The notes beneath the pieces were generated by a model. The model did not search any database and was not told where the DNA came from. It worked only from the letters and a program-made list of their open reading frames with translations. The position numbers and the translations under genes were made by a program. A stretch of 64,000 nt of DNA from assembly GCA_900660155.1 (NCBI GenBank), contig CABFPE010000136.1, forward strand, positions 1,236,453 to 1,300,452, given 5' to 3'. Each line of letters opens with the position of its first letter. Within the stretch, counting starts at the first letter, position 1. This document shows positions 1-11,229 of this stretch, piece by piece. The stretch comes from Hofstenia miamia. Lineage: Eukaryota; Xenacoelomorpha; Acoela; Hofsteniidae.

Positions 1-318
1 CATTTTTATCAGTATGATGATTGTAAAAACATATTTCTATGTTTCTGGCAATCCTTTCCAACTCCAATAGAAATTGAAGTAAAATACATACATTACGTCC
101 AGAAAATTCAATTAAGATAAGATGAGTAAGCTAACCAGGAATAGTTCTTGAGCTGATTTTCATTGAAATGCCTGAGATTTAAGTCTCATAAATTGCTTAA
201 AATTGAAAATTTTGGCAATTACATTTAATTGAAATATTTCATATTAAAACTGGCTAGAACATTTGCTGTGGCTCAGTTAGAGCGGTTTGGCTCTTCTTCA
301 AATGTTTCTGTTTTTCAG

Positions 319-502
319 ATCGCCCAATAATTCCAATTTTCTGTTATCAGAAAGAGGAAAAGAGAACATGTCTCAACTAAAACTATACAGCCACAAAGTA
401 CCTTTAGTTATTATTTTAGGAACTTTCCTTATGTGTATTTGTAATTTTGTACTGATGATTTGTGTCAAACTTTTGACAGGGTTTTTCTGTACTGCACTAT
501 AG
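319..502 (+). CDS. Exon-like open stretch with hydrophobic segment (unproven)
   Basis: An open frame follows a good acceptor-like sequence (pyrimidine-rich tract ending in TTTTTCAG at 318). It encodes about 60 residues: a polar start with an NNS sequence, a basic patch, then a hydrophobic stretch of about 26 residues (VPLVIILGTFLMCICNFVLM and beyond) that could be a membrane helix, ending at a TAG at 500-502. It could be an exon of the gene ending at 2192, which also carries a membrane segment, but no clear donor joins them. In AT-rich DNA an open stretch this long with hydrophobic residues can arise by chance. I do not recognise a family. Confidence 0.2.
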
Positions 503-1384
503 ATTTTTTGTGTGTGCTATGCTAAGGAAAAAAATTTGTACAAAAATCGAAAGTATACCATTTACGTTTATTGCCTAGTTAAAAGCTAAGACCACAGATA
601 GTATTCTTGCAGTTTAATTCTATTGACAAAGCACAGACAAAAAAATTCACATTCTATACATATATCAAATAGTTTATATTTCACCATGGCAGCCATTTTC
701 AAAAAAACATGAATTGATCTGTCAACATTAGGTCTAAAATTGTATATAATTCCAATTAATTTTAAATGAGATTTTATAAATTATATTTTGGGAGCTAGTG
801 CCCGGGTATAATAAGGGACTCTTTTATGAGTTCAATTAAATATCGAATAATACGGTCAGTGAGGTTATAGCTGTCCATGTTAATCCTAAAATTATTTTTC
901 TTAAACTAGCGAGATGATTCTTATATAAGACTAGCCATCAATTTTTTAAAAATATTTAATTTTTATGCAATCGACTTGATTTATGAATTTTATGAAGTTC
1001 ATTGCATCTATTAGAAAAATTGGTTACACTTTAATATTTTTACCTAATATTTCCCAATAATTTCTAAATCTTCCTCAATTTCCAACTGTCACGCCTCTGA
1101 TCAACTATATTTGTTATATTTAAATATATAATTTTGTTCAATTTGTGTTGAAAATCATTATCAATTCGTGAGCTACAAATGTTGGTCCAAATCATCCTAT
1201 TCGCAACTAGGTCTATGCATATTGTATATTTCGAGCTGCATTCGCAATTACGGTATCAACCAAATAAATTGTTGTAAGGTTTTTACTCCTTAATAATTGA
1301 ATCATGCAGTTTAGCATTTCTTAATATCTTCAAAGTAGTGAAATTCCATTATTTCTTTTTAAACGGGAAGAATCACATCCAGAC
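503..1384. other. No gene seen; intron or intergenic
   Basis: AT-rich sequence with short homopolymer runs. I see no convincing exon, repeat or RNA here. It could be intron sequence of the gene that ends at 2192. Confidence 0.5.
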
Positions 1385-1750
1385 CAGAGCTGTACACCGG
1401 TGCCAATTATTGAGGTTAATTTGGTAGCCATTGCCGAACGGTAGCCAGCATTTTTTGTATTCAGGCCGATAACGGTCGATGAGTGAAACTAATTAGCCGG
1501 TTTATGTGTATATACAATTTTTCTCAATGTATTTGCTAACATGTGTTTCAAAAACTTAAATTTTAAGGATTTAATTAGTTTATGATATGTTATTTCAAAG
1601 ATCATAAATTTTAATATATAAAATTGCTACAAATATTATATGTAAAAAGTTTATTAAAACGTTTTGGTTTGGCCCGCTGCGATCTGTAGAAAATTATTCT
1701 ATCCTGTAAAAACCCGATATTTTTTAAAATTTAGTCGGTGTGTAACTCTG
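1385..1750. mobile_element. Possible small hAT-like MITE next to an exon
   Basis: The left edge reads CAGAGCTGTACACCG and the reverse complement of the right edge reads CAGAGTTACACACCG, giving a 12 of 15 match with the CAGAG start typical of hAT elements. Interior is non-coding. The flanking 8 bases (1377-1384 and 1751-1758) match poorly, so a target duplication is not demonstrated. If real, the right end sits 9 bases upstream of the splice acceptor of the exon starting at 1760. Confidence 0.35.
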
Positions 1751-1759
1751 ATCTTTCAG

Positions 1760-2192
1760 TTGATTCCGATTTACGGCAAGCAATTGTTAAGATCTTCTCG
1801 TATCATCCTATTCTTATGTTGTTTGTAATTATTGTGATGCAAATATTTTCGGAACTGAGCATTTCCAATTGTAGATCATGTGCGCAAGTAAGTTGTTCAT
1901 TTTCTTTGTTTTAGTTCAACTTTAAAACATTTTTACTTTTTTATAAATTCATATTGTTTGTTTTAATTCCTGTGCTGGTTATAATTTGAGTGTATTTTAG
2001 CCGCAATTCAGCCAAGATGATGAAGAAGATGGAAGTGAGCGCCATTTCATGTTGAGTGAGAATCTTTACGGACACATTCGTTCATTCTCGTCCGGAAATT
2101 GGAGGAAGGGTATCCGCCATCAGTTGTATGTCGGCCTCGACAGAGGCCCTTATGATCCTGATGAATCAGAAAGCTCTCTTTGTATAGTTTAG
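1760..2192 (+). CDS. 3' end of a membrane protein gene, two exons
   Basis: Two exons read as one frame. Exon A (1760-1887, 128 bp) follows ATCTTTCAG and ends CAA before GTAAGT. Exon B (2001-2192) follows TGTATTTTAG and ends in TAG. The first two bases of exon A complete a codon begun in an upstream exon I could not find. Exon A encodes 42 full codons with a hydrophobic segment, HPILMLFVIIVMQIF, likely a membrane helix or its last part. Exon B encodes 63 residues: an acidic stretch (QDDEEDG), a basic and aromatic middle (GNWRKGIRHQLYVG), an acidic segment (DPDESES) and the end SSLCIV. Base composition is clearly richer in G+C than its surroundings and codon use is mixed, supporting real coding. 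The hydrophobic C-terminal valine could suit a PDZ domain, but the residue at -2 is Cys, so this is weak. Family not recognised. An ATTAAA at about 2229 could serve polyadenylation. Confidence 0.65.
1888..2000 (+). other. 113-bp GT-AG spliceosomal intron
   Basis: Begins GTAAGTTG and ends GTGTATTTTAG. It is AT-rich (runs of TTTT and a TAAAAC) while both flanking exons are GC-richer. It lies exactly between codons (phase 0), so removal preserves the reading frame. Confidence 0.65.
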
Positions 2193-2954
2193 TATTTTAA
2201 AGGAAACTCATAGATGAAGTTGTGTTGTTATTAAATGCTATCAAATTTGGCCGATATTTTTGTAGCATTTTATCTTAGCTTTCGACATTCTTTAAGTTTT
2301 CTATGAGTTTACATAAACGAATTGTAAATTTTGTATTTTTGTAGTTTTGTACATAATCATGATATTGTAAATATTGTCTGTATATTTGCATTTTAGCCAT
2401 CTGTTCAATTTACATATCATTATACTATGGAAATATTACTATTTCTTTAATGTATTGATTGATTATATGAATATGTGATTTCATGTAACTCTTTATTTGA
2501 GGCATATGCTACATCTTGTTTTAGATATCCTATTGCACAAGCAAAATAGAGAATGAGGAATATCTGGAAAAAAAATTGTCCGTTTTTTCATCATTAAACG
2601 CCCCTAGGTGCTACAAAACACCCATATATGTGGCAAAATTTACAAAGGGTCCACTATTTTAAGATTAATTGAGATATTACAAAGAGCTCGGATCTTTAAA
2701 ACACTTAACGAAACTGGAAAACGTGTTATCAGAGTTTGCTTAAGCATATTATTTTTACTCCAAACAGCTACAGAAATGAATTATGTACACAGGGTTTAAA
2801 AACATACAAAAATATGGTTGGATTAGAGTATTTAATTTGCCTAAATGCCATATCCGGATCAATAAAGTTCAAATCCCCCGCAGCATTAGATGTTTGCCAT
2901 TCTCTCTTACTGAATTAAGCAAGTAAATGTATATCACAAGGATAATACATCTCA
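2193..2954 (+). other. 3' flank; no further gene seen
   Basis: Presumably the 3' untranslated region of the upstream gene followed by intergenic DNA. Short open frames around 2608-2918 lack splice signals or recognisable content. Confidence 0.4.
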
Positions 2955-2961
2955 GTATAGA

Positions 2962-3224
2962 CGGGGACTACGCGATTAAAATGGACTGGACACAGAATTT
3001 TCATTTATCCTAATAGGGCCCATGAAAAATATATGTCAATACAATTTTTATGTTTATCAACAAATGATTCGATAAAAATCTATCATATTTCAACAAATAG
3101 CTATTAGATTCATACATTTTATAGAAAAGTGTTATAATTATAACAAATTAAAAAGTGAAATAAAAACCCAAAAAAATACAAAAATTAAAAAAATTATAGT
3201 CCATTTTAATCGCGTAATCCCCGG
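2962..3224. mobile_element. 263-bp MITE with 26-bp inverted termini
   Basis: The termini are inverted copies over 26 bases with one mismatch; the consensus begins CGGGGAYTACGCGATTAAAA. The element is flanked on both sides by GTATAGA (2955-2961 and 3225-3231), a perfect 7-bp target duplication. The interior is AT-rich and non-coding, so it would have been mobilised by a transposase encoded elsewhere. The 7-bp duplication and CGGGG start do not let me name the superfamily. Near-identical termini suggest a fairly recent insertion. Confidence 0.75.
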
Positions 3225-3231
3225 TATAGAG

Positions 3232-4397
3232 CTCTTTAACAAGAGCGAAAGTATTCTGATCACAGGGAACTTTGAAGAAAAGTTGTTAAACAAAATCAAT
3301 GTCGCGCTTTCATTTGTCCACCATTTCATCTGTCTTGTTGATATGTTTTCATTTACATCAATAATCGATGGAGCAGAATTAATCCAATCACCTTGGTGTT
3401 TTCATAGTGTGAATACTCATGATTTAATAAAATAATTCTCATCGCTGTTTTGAGCACACAAATGAATCAAATAGCTGGTGCAATGACCAGTGTGGCTATG
3501 TCCAATGACTCCTTAAGATTTGCGACAAATTCTTTATATTGGTGGTCTCGTGTTTGCTTCACCATACTGGTCACGCCAATGGAAAATTGTATGGGAATTT
3601 GTTGAATTTTATGGTATTTAAATAAAATGAAATTTTTAGTACTAGGGTCATGCACTCTCTTTTATTTGCATGTAATAGAGCATAAAATTAGGATTTGTTA
3701 CTGGGAACAAAGAAATAATCAGCATGTATTCAATATGTATAGGAAATCAACGGTCAAAATTTCTTCGACTAATTTATATTTCTTTTACCTGGAAATTTGC
3801 ATAATAGGTTTTGGGATATTGATTCGTAGATTTGTTGCGCATTATTTTATTTTTTATTACATATTTTAAAGAACTACGAAATTTAAATGTTCTTTTGTTC
3901 TGCACCGGAGTGCTGAATTGGTAAGAGAAACACCGTTTTTTCAAATAATCTTTTATTTTATCTAAAACGAGAGAATGATTTAAATTTTAAAGAGTATTGT
4001 GTATAATATAGGCAATCACATTTAGGGGTGTAAGTCAGATTGTTAGTCTGAATTTCTTTTTTCTAATCTATGGAACCCTGTTAAGAGCAATTTGTATATA
4101 GAATTGATCTTATTTAGAATTCTCATAGGAAACGTGTAATTAGCACGCTGTTCTAATCTATATCAATGGGCACACGTGTGTGAATAAACATTGCATCTTG
4201 CTTTGATTGCCATAGCCGTTTGCTTAATACGTTGATTGATTTTGGTACCTATCAAAAATTATTTTGAATCCAATTTTTGAATTGTTAATGGTTATTCGAA
4301 TTTACGTGTAAAAGCCTCGGTTTTCTAATCTAGAATTGAATTTATTTATCACTAAATGGTGCGCAAGTATTTCCTTTAATATAATTGTATTGCAGTA
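3232..4397. other. No gene assigned; one GC-richer island
   Basis: Mostly AT-rich. At 3463-3655 there is a GC-richer island open on both strands (47 codons on +, about 60 on -). Neither translation matches a family I know and no clear splice sites frame it. Confidence 0.4.
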
Positions 4398-4401
4398 TTA
4401 A

Positions 4402-4847
4402 CCTTAAACAGCCTAGCATCCGTTATAAAGGACAAACCGTTTTTCCAAATTTACAAAAAAATTTCTCCATGCCGATTTCCAAGTTTGAAAATCTTGGGGC
4501 ATTGGTAGGGAACATGCATTAATACAATGTTGAAAATGTTTATTAAAGCGTATTGTTGTGGCAGAGATTTTTGAATAGATTAACAAGTTTTCCTAGAAAT
4601 TTTCGAATTTTGAAAAAGATTTAAATTCTCTTTATACCTAGTTTAATGTATTTAGAAGATTTTGACCCGCTGGAGGCAACAAAGAACTTTGCCTGTGTCT
4701 TGATATGTGCAAAGATATTCCAAACTTATTGAGGTGTGCCGTGCGCAAAATCAGAGGTCGCGGAGACTCTCCTCTATCATGTGGTGCTTTCAGATTTAGC
4801 ACACCATTAATAGTTTTTGAACTAAAAGCGTTTAAGGCTGTTTAAGG
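4402..4847. mobile_element. TTAA-flanked MITE, copy 1 (446 bp)
   Basis: Flanked by TTAA on both sides (4398-4401, 4848-4851). Termini are inverted: CCTTAAACAGCCT on the left and its complement at the right. TTAA target sites are used by piggyBac and Kolobok transposons; the CC start is more like piggyBac, but this is inference. The interior is non-coding and matches the copy at 21993-22500 along its length, in the same orientation, with two internal deletions relative to it: about 20 bases before GAGACTCTCCTCTATCATG and about 50 bases near the right end. Confidence 0.8.
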
Positions 4848-4851
4848 TTAA

Positions 4852-7800
4852 AGCTCTTGTTTGATAGAAGAATTTGAATATCGTTGGCATACTGATAATG
4901 GTTCGCGTATTAAAAAATACTGGGGCACTATTTTCTGCAACTTTTGTACGTTGTCTCAAATTCAAGGAAATACTAAAATCTAAATTTATTAATAAAATAA
5001 TATCGTACTGTTCTAGAAGGTGTCTGTTTAACAAAATGAGTAGCCGAAATTCAAGGCGAAATAAAATTATTTTTTACAGAAAATATGCCATTTGCGGTGA
5101 TGAGTGACTAGAATATCAATTATCTGGAAAATGCTGAAAGACATTCTTTGAAATATGTACTTGAGGCTGTTGATCTGAATACAATTAAATCAAGTATCTT
5201 CGATATGAATGAATTACGTTAAGGAATTTATGTATACCTTTAATGAATGCCTTTATTTATACCATTGTCTTATTACTTGCATGTTTTCTAATAGCATGAA
5301 GTTAACAAATGTAATGATTTGGACAGAATTTCGTAATGGAGACTGTGTTAAACGTATTCTGGGTTTTAATGCAACTACACCGTGTTTAGAATTATTGTGC
5401 AAGTGCTCCTTCAAGTAATTTTACGATAAAAACGACTCCGCATGTGTTTTAGGTTGCACAGATAGAAATATTTAAATAATACATACATAAAAAGGAGGTA
5501 TTTACAATTACAATGGTGAAACATGGAAATTTGTCGAATTTCATTATTTATAATTATAATTATTATGTAACACATTAATTTGAACGGAATTAGCAAGAAC
5601 GTGAATATTTAACAACATTTAATATTCTATAGAACAATTAATGTACAATATACCTTCCTTTATTAAGTAGCAAATTTATTAGACAATTGACCACTGAGCA
5701 AGATAATTTTTTAATCACATCGAGTTGAAAATTTTTCACGGAATTGATGCCTACAATTCGTCTCACTTGTTATATTGCCTACCATTTTCACAAACGCTTT
5801 GTTTAAAGACCCTCCTTGGATTCTCAATAGAGCTCATTTCTAAGGATTAAGGGGCATTTTATTTTCACAAAAAACTTGCTTATCTTTCTTTGTAGGGCCT
5901 TTATCTGCATAAATATCAAATATTTCCAATAATCATTTGGTCATCAGGAAAAGGGGTTGGACTGCAGCAGTTGTCAATACCCTTTGGAATTCAAGGAGCT
6001 CATTATTCCTGCTTGTCGCTTTCACATGATAAGTATGTCACTATTATCTAAGATTTTCACTTCGACTAAACCCACCCGGGCCATTTAATGTTGCTTTCGG
6101 TATTTTATCACCCCTCTATCTCGTTTTTTTGTGCGTTAACTTTAGAAGAAGTATGTTTCTTGCAGTTCGAATTTTGGCAACTATATGCAAAACCTTGCAG
6201 TGGGTTGCCGTGCATATATCTGTGGTCACACCACTATTTTTCGATTTGTGAACAATGGAGTTTTTGGCAAAGACCCTCTGATTTTTGTAACATCTCTCTG
6301 CGAAATCATCTTCCGCTTGCATTTGACAACCCACAGTTTTTTCTTTAAGCATTTCTAACAAATTGTTTGATAATTCGATGGTCATAGTATATTTTTCTTA
6401 TGTACTTCTAATGTGGAATCTCCACCTTCTAGAAATTGGACAATGAGTGTCTCTTTCGGCATCCAACAACTCTGAAAAGAGTCCCATTCAATTGAGATTG
6501 CAAATTAAGTGTTTCAACATCTGTAGAATTCTTATTAATAAATGCAGCTTGTACATAACAGGGCAATTACCTTATTAAAATGCAATTGTAATGAACGATT
6601 ATCAGCAAAATAATTACAAACATTTCGCTTTTTGAGTGGATAGGGAATTCAATGATTAAATAGTGGGTACATTTATATTTTGCATGCACTCACAGTTAAG
6701 TATTTTTGTAAGACCACTTCACGGTATGCGAAGGCTAATAATATAAGCAGTTGGTATCAGGCAAGTGCGAGATATTGCACTTGCATAATGATTCTAAACG
6801 CAAAATATGTAATGACGAAAAAAATTATCATTCCGTTTTTTCATTTAGTAGATTACTAAACAGAGAAATATTATAGTGTAGAAAAACTTAAAGCTTGAAA
6901 AATTCTATGATTCAATATCAAGATTGCGAAAATCATAAAGACGCATGTTTTCACATACACACAAATGAATTTAAACTCAAACATAGTTCTGTAAGATTTT
7001 ATGACCACAAGGATATTTCATGAGTGCGTTAGGCTTACATCACTTGCTTAAATAATCTAATGTATTATATCGAGCTTCAAATAACTTTTGGAATCATAAC
7101 GAGGGTTAATTTTCGTCTCTTATCATTTTGACTACAGTTTTCACTTTCGATCCATTACATAGGCCACATTGCAAATTGTATGAGCAATATTGGCTAAAAA
7201 TTTTCTAAAACAAATAATATGCCCTAAAACTTGATTGGTATCATCTTATATGTTCAATCATTTTCACCTTAATGTTCTGCAGGACTAAAATTTGATTGGT
7301 CTTTATCTTGTTTAGTCTCATTGAATATGGTGCCAGTCTCATGAAATTTTTTGGTCCCACGATCTCATTGTGCAATGGCATAACTTCTAGTTAGATCAAA
7401 ATTGGAACAAATTATCAGTATTATTCCGAAATCATCGGTCCCATTTTATACTTTGGTCCCAGATCCACTGAATTATTTACACGCCGACATCCAATTCTTG
7501 TGGAACTACTACCAGTAAACCCCATGACACTGAGCGCTCTCGCGGGACCCTACTTCACATGAAGTTCTTTCAGTGTTACAACTAAATTATACTTTGATTT
7601 TATCATGAATACGCTAAAATAACCTTGTCACTACTTGATCCAATTTTCCAATTAATAATTTATACATGATTTTGACAAATAATTGTTGCAATACATAGGT
7701 AAAATTTGCTTTGGGAGCAAGTGCATCCCAAGCTTTTATGAATCGTCAATGTAAATTTTAAAACTTCTAGAAAGTCTTTCTTTGAATGGTGTTTTTAAAT

Positions 7801-7980
7801 CAGATGATGTAAACTCCATTCTTGATATACATATTGTCCAAAAAAAAAATTTCTCTAAACGCAAGAATTGTACAAATAATTAAGTTATTTGATCTATATA
7901 TGTATATATTGCGACTCAATTCAAAATTTTTCAAACCCAAAATATAATGAAAGTAAATTTGTCAAGTGGATTTTCAGAAA
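4852..7980. other. No gene assigned
   Basis: AT-rich, with one GC-richer stretch at about 6090-6390 that is open on both strands (86 and 89 codons). The minus-strand reading is hydrophilic and contains several cysteines, but I do not recognise it and see no matching splice signals. At 7350-7460 the heptamer GGTCCCA occurs three times, possibly a relic repeat. Confidence 0.35.
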
Positions 7981-7984
7981 TACT

Positions 7985-8308
7985 GGCATGAGCAGTGGTG
8001 TAATTTGATAAAGGCGACAGGGGTTAGCGGTCGGTGGTTTCCAAAAAATGAGCTCGATTTCTGTTTTTTTAACCTCAAAACTGCGATGGTATTAGAAAAA
8101 TTTATTCAAGAGAAACACTTTTCTAAAGTATATTTTTATAAAACTAAAATCATGCTGTTAATAAAGTTAACAAAATTACACTTCACCTTGACAAGCATTT
8201 TGGCATTTGCTCCAAGAATGCAATCGTTTCATTATTTTGTATCACTTTATCTTCAGTTTTGAGTGAAAACCACCGCGATTTCGGTTTATTTCGGTATGCC
8301 GCCGTGAC
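7985..8308. mobile_element. Possible small hAT-like MITE upstream of RT remnant
   Basis: The left edge has CAGTGGTGTAATTTGATAAA, similar to many hAT termini (CAGTGGYGTA). A subterminal GCGGTCGGTGGTTTCC is echoed in inverted orientation by GGAAACC-like sequence (AAAACCACCGCG) near 8266-8276. The ends themselves match poorly and no target duplication is evident, so the limits are approximate. Confidence 0.25.
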
Positions 8309-8323
8309 CTACTTGGGGTTCTA

Positions 8324-9660
8324 ATGCTACATTACAAAAACCAGGTTAAGGATAACTTCAGCCAAAAAAATTCGCAGCCTCACTTAAAAGGTATTGGTGC
8401 TTTTATATTATTTTCAAATATCAAAAATCAAGTTGCTGTACGTGTTATTTTTGTAGATTTCTTATCTGCGTTTAATACTGAACTGCATGGCAAGCTTTTG
8501 TCTATTATAAACAAGCACTGTGCTACACAAGATTACTGGTTTGTTAATTGGCTTCAATCTTATATTTTTGGCTGGTCTCAAAAAGTTTTGGATATGAAAT
8601 GCAAATCTTCTTCTAGACCGGTTCATCTTGGAATACCTCAAGGGGATTCTCTTTCTCCTCTGCTGTATATTAATTATACTGCTGAACATGATGAATATTT
8701 AACATGTCCACTATATAATAAATTGATTAGCTCTAGTAAATTTTGTGAATGCCAATATGCTGATGACACTGTTTGAGCCTTGAACATGATTATAAACGAG
8801 CTCAATCTCTTTGAACTAATACTATTCTTCCGCACTATGAGAAACTAAATCTCATTATCAATTCATCCAAGTGCAAAGAAATGAAATTCATTAACCCTAA
8901 AGTAAAAAATAGTCGATGAACAGCTAAACTTCAATAATGAATTATCAAAGAGAACAAAAAAAATTGCGCATGTAATTATATACCTGTCACTTGCTAAGGA
9001 AGCCACTACTAATATCAGCCTCTTTCATGCCTATATAACAAGCCAATACATATATTGCTGCTCCTTCTTAGTGGAATTAAGCAAACACTTTTAAATCGCT
9101 TAACAATATCTTTCAACCAAGCCCTCAGAACAATGTTCTTTATACAAAAACACAACAACGTCAATCACATAAAAAACAACATAAAAAACAACTTAAAAAC
9201 CTTATTCCCATGTTTCAACATACAATTTATTACTAATGTTATTTGACTTCAAAAATGGCAAAAAATCGCTGAAATTCTGAGATAATTATTTAAAATTTAA
9301 CAGCAGAAACATTACATTTTTTAGTAAGATCAAAACAAAAAGTAATTATTGGGTGAACTCCTTCTCGATGCAAGCCTTACCATTGTGGAACAACCTCCCA
9401 ATGGATTTCAGAAAAACGAATAATAAAATGACATATAGAAGGTTACTCAACAAAAATCTGCTAAATAAATGGTTCGAATTTCCAAACACAATTCAACTGG
9501 AGAAATTGATCTAATATTTAACGGTTACAAATTTGTAAGTGTCACTGTTTTTGTATTTCTGTTTTCATTTTTTCTATGTTACATTGTAACAATAGTTCAA
9601 TAACTATACTGAGCTTTATTATTAAAATTTATTGTAAAAATATGTAATCAATCAACATTT
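8324..9660 (+). pseudogene. Decayed non-LTR retrotransposon, reverse transcriptase to 3' end
   Basis: An uninterrupted 150-codon stretch (8324-8773) carries reverse transcriptase motifs in order: VIFVDFLSAFN (catalytic Asp at about residue 45), LGIPQGDSLSPLL (about 102-114) and YADD (145-148). The frame is then broken by a TGA and several stops and shifts, but the rest of the protein can be followed in changing frames to ALPLWNNLPMDFRKTNN near 9380 and a final TAA at 9512. That tail resembles the common C-terminus of CR1/L2-type elements (LWNxLP..IR...FK). The 3' untranslated part is AT-rich with repeated TTGTAA and runs to about 9660. The N-terminal endonuclease is absent, as expected for 5'-truncated insertion. 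Multiple lesions mean it is inactive. Exact clade is uncertain. Confidence 0.8.
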
Positions 9661-11221
9661 CTTAATTTACCTAGAAATTAAAAAGAAACCACAATTTTGA
9701 TACAATTTTCCTCCTTTGCATATTATTTGGTACTGATTGTTCAATTTTCAAGAGGCTTACATTATTAAGTCAATCTTGTGCCATTAATTTTCACAAATAT
9801 GAAAAGTTTGTTTTAAATAATAAAGAATCTTTGAGATGCAACTCGAATAATAAGAAGTGCAGGAAAAGTTCTATAAAGTGCAACAGTTTTGGGAAGTAGT
9901 GTACACAAGATGTATGAGGGAATATGCCGCTTCAGGCCCTCATTATTGATAGTAATTGATGAATTCAAAATTTTTAAAAACTAAGATTGTGAGATGCATC
10001 TTAAGGGTTTATTTTTCTATATTTCAGGTTACTCAAGTTAATCACAACTAAGATGTACCCTTTAGGAAATCATGTGTATGCATTTGCACTGCAGAATAAA
10101 TTGTACATATCAATACGTACCGCAAACTGGAATAATTTTCAAGTAAAGCTAAAATGAGTGTGACCTTTTGCAGAAAATATATCGTTTGATCTTTATAAGA
10201 AATCAATTGTTTCCTAGATAATGAAAGCTTTGTACATGTAACTACACCTTCTGTCAATTTCAACAAAGCAGTTAACTAAAAACTTACTTATGTCAACGGG
10301 AAATTCAATATCATTACAAATTTAATTTACAGAAAATTGGAATAAATTTGGTACTTTCACATAGATATTTGCCTGCACCAATTTATAATGTCTCTCTATT
10401 TTTAATGTTCGACAATAAAGACTTCTAAATTTTTGCTGCAATTTTCTATTACTAGATAACGGACAATATTTATCATGTATAATATTCTCAACATACATTT
10501 CATTTTGATTTTTGAATAATGTGTTAACTAAATCTATGCATATTTATATTTATTAGTGAATGATATTAGGGAAAGCAGTTTGATAGGCTTCCTTTATAAT
10601 TTTGTTGGTGTTCAGAGACATTTGAACCTCAAAATTTGTGATGGAAGAATAGATCAGTTGATGATCGAAGTAAACATCTCAAAAATTGAAAGCTTTCTAT
10701 TTCTTAAGTTGATCGATTCTTTACCACGATATCACCATGATAACGCGTTGTCTACATAAAGGTTATTCCTTTAATATTCAACAGTTTTTCACTATTATTG
10801 GAGAGTTGAAGATCTCTCATTGACGAACGCAATTTTTGTATAAGCTACTGTGGAGTGACAATTTATTCTTAATATATGCAATGTATTTTTAAGATCATTT
10901 GCCACCTATGATTTATATTCAGCGCGTACGACCCAAGGCTTGTCTGCAACCTTGATCATTTAGTTCCATGGGTCAAAACGTTTCAGAAAAACTGTGAACA
11001 TGTTTGAAAAAGCTAGAACTAAAGACTTCCGAATTTTAGTTATTGTTTTCGTTGGATACAAAACCTATTATAAAAGTTTTTCTATGTGCGAGGGGCCTGC
11101 AAGAGGAGGTAGCTGCCCACTCTTCATAGTGAGTTGATTGGAATAACTAATTTTATCAAATCCAAACAACAAATTTCTTAGATACACTTGTTTTCAAAAA
11201 ATTTAAGCTACGTTTAGTATT
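9661..11221. other. No gene seen
   Basis: AT-rich intergenic or intronic DNA. Open frames of up to 72 codons (for example at 10048-10266 minus and 10556-10759 plus) show no recognisable domain. Confidence 0.4.
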
Positions 11222-11229
11222 CGAGGGTG

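Noticed and set aside
265-290. tRNA A-box-like sequence (TGGCTCAGTTAGAGCGG)
   Set aside because: The D-arm-like stem is there, but no B box or T arm follows at the right distance and no acceptor stem forms. At best a tRNA-derived SINE scrap.
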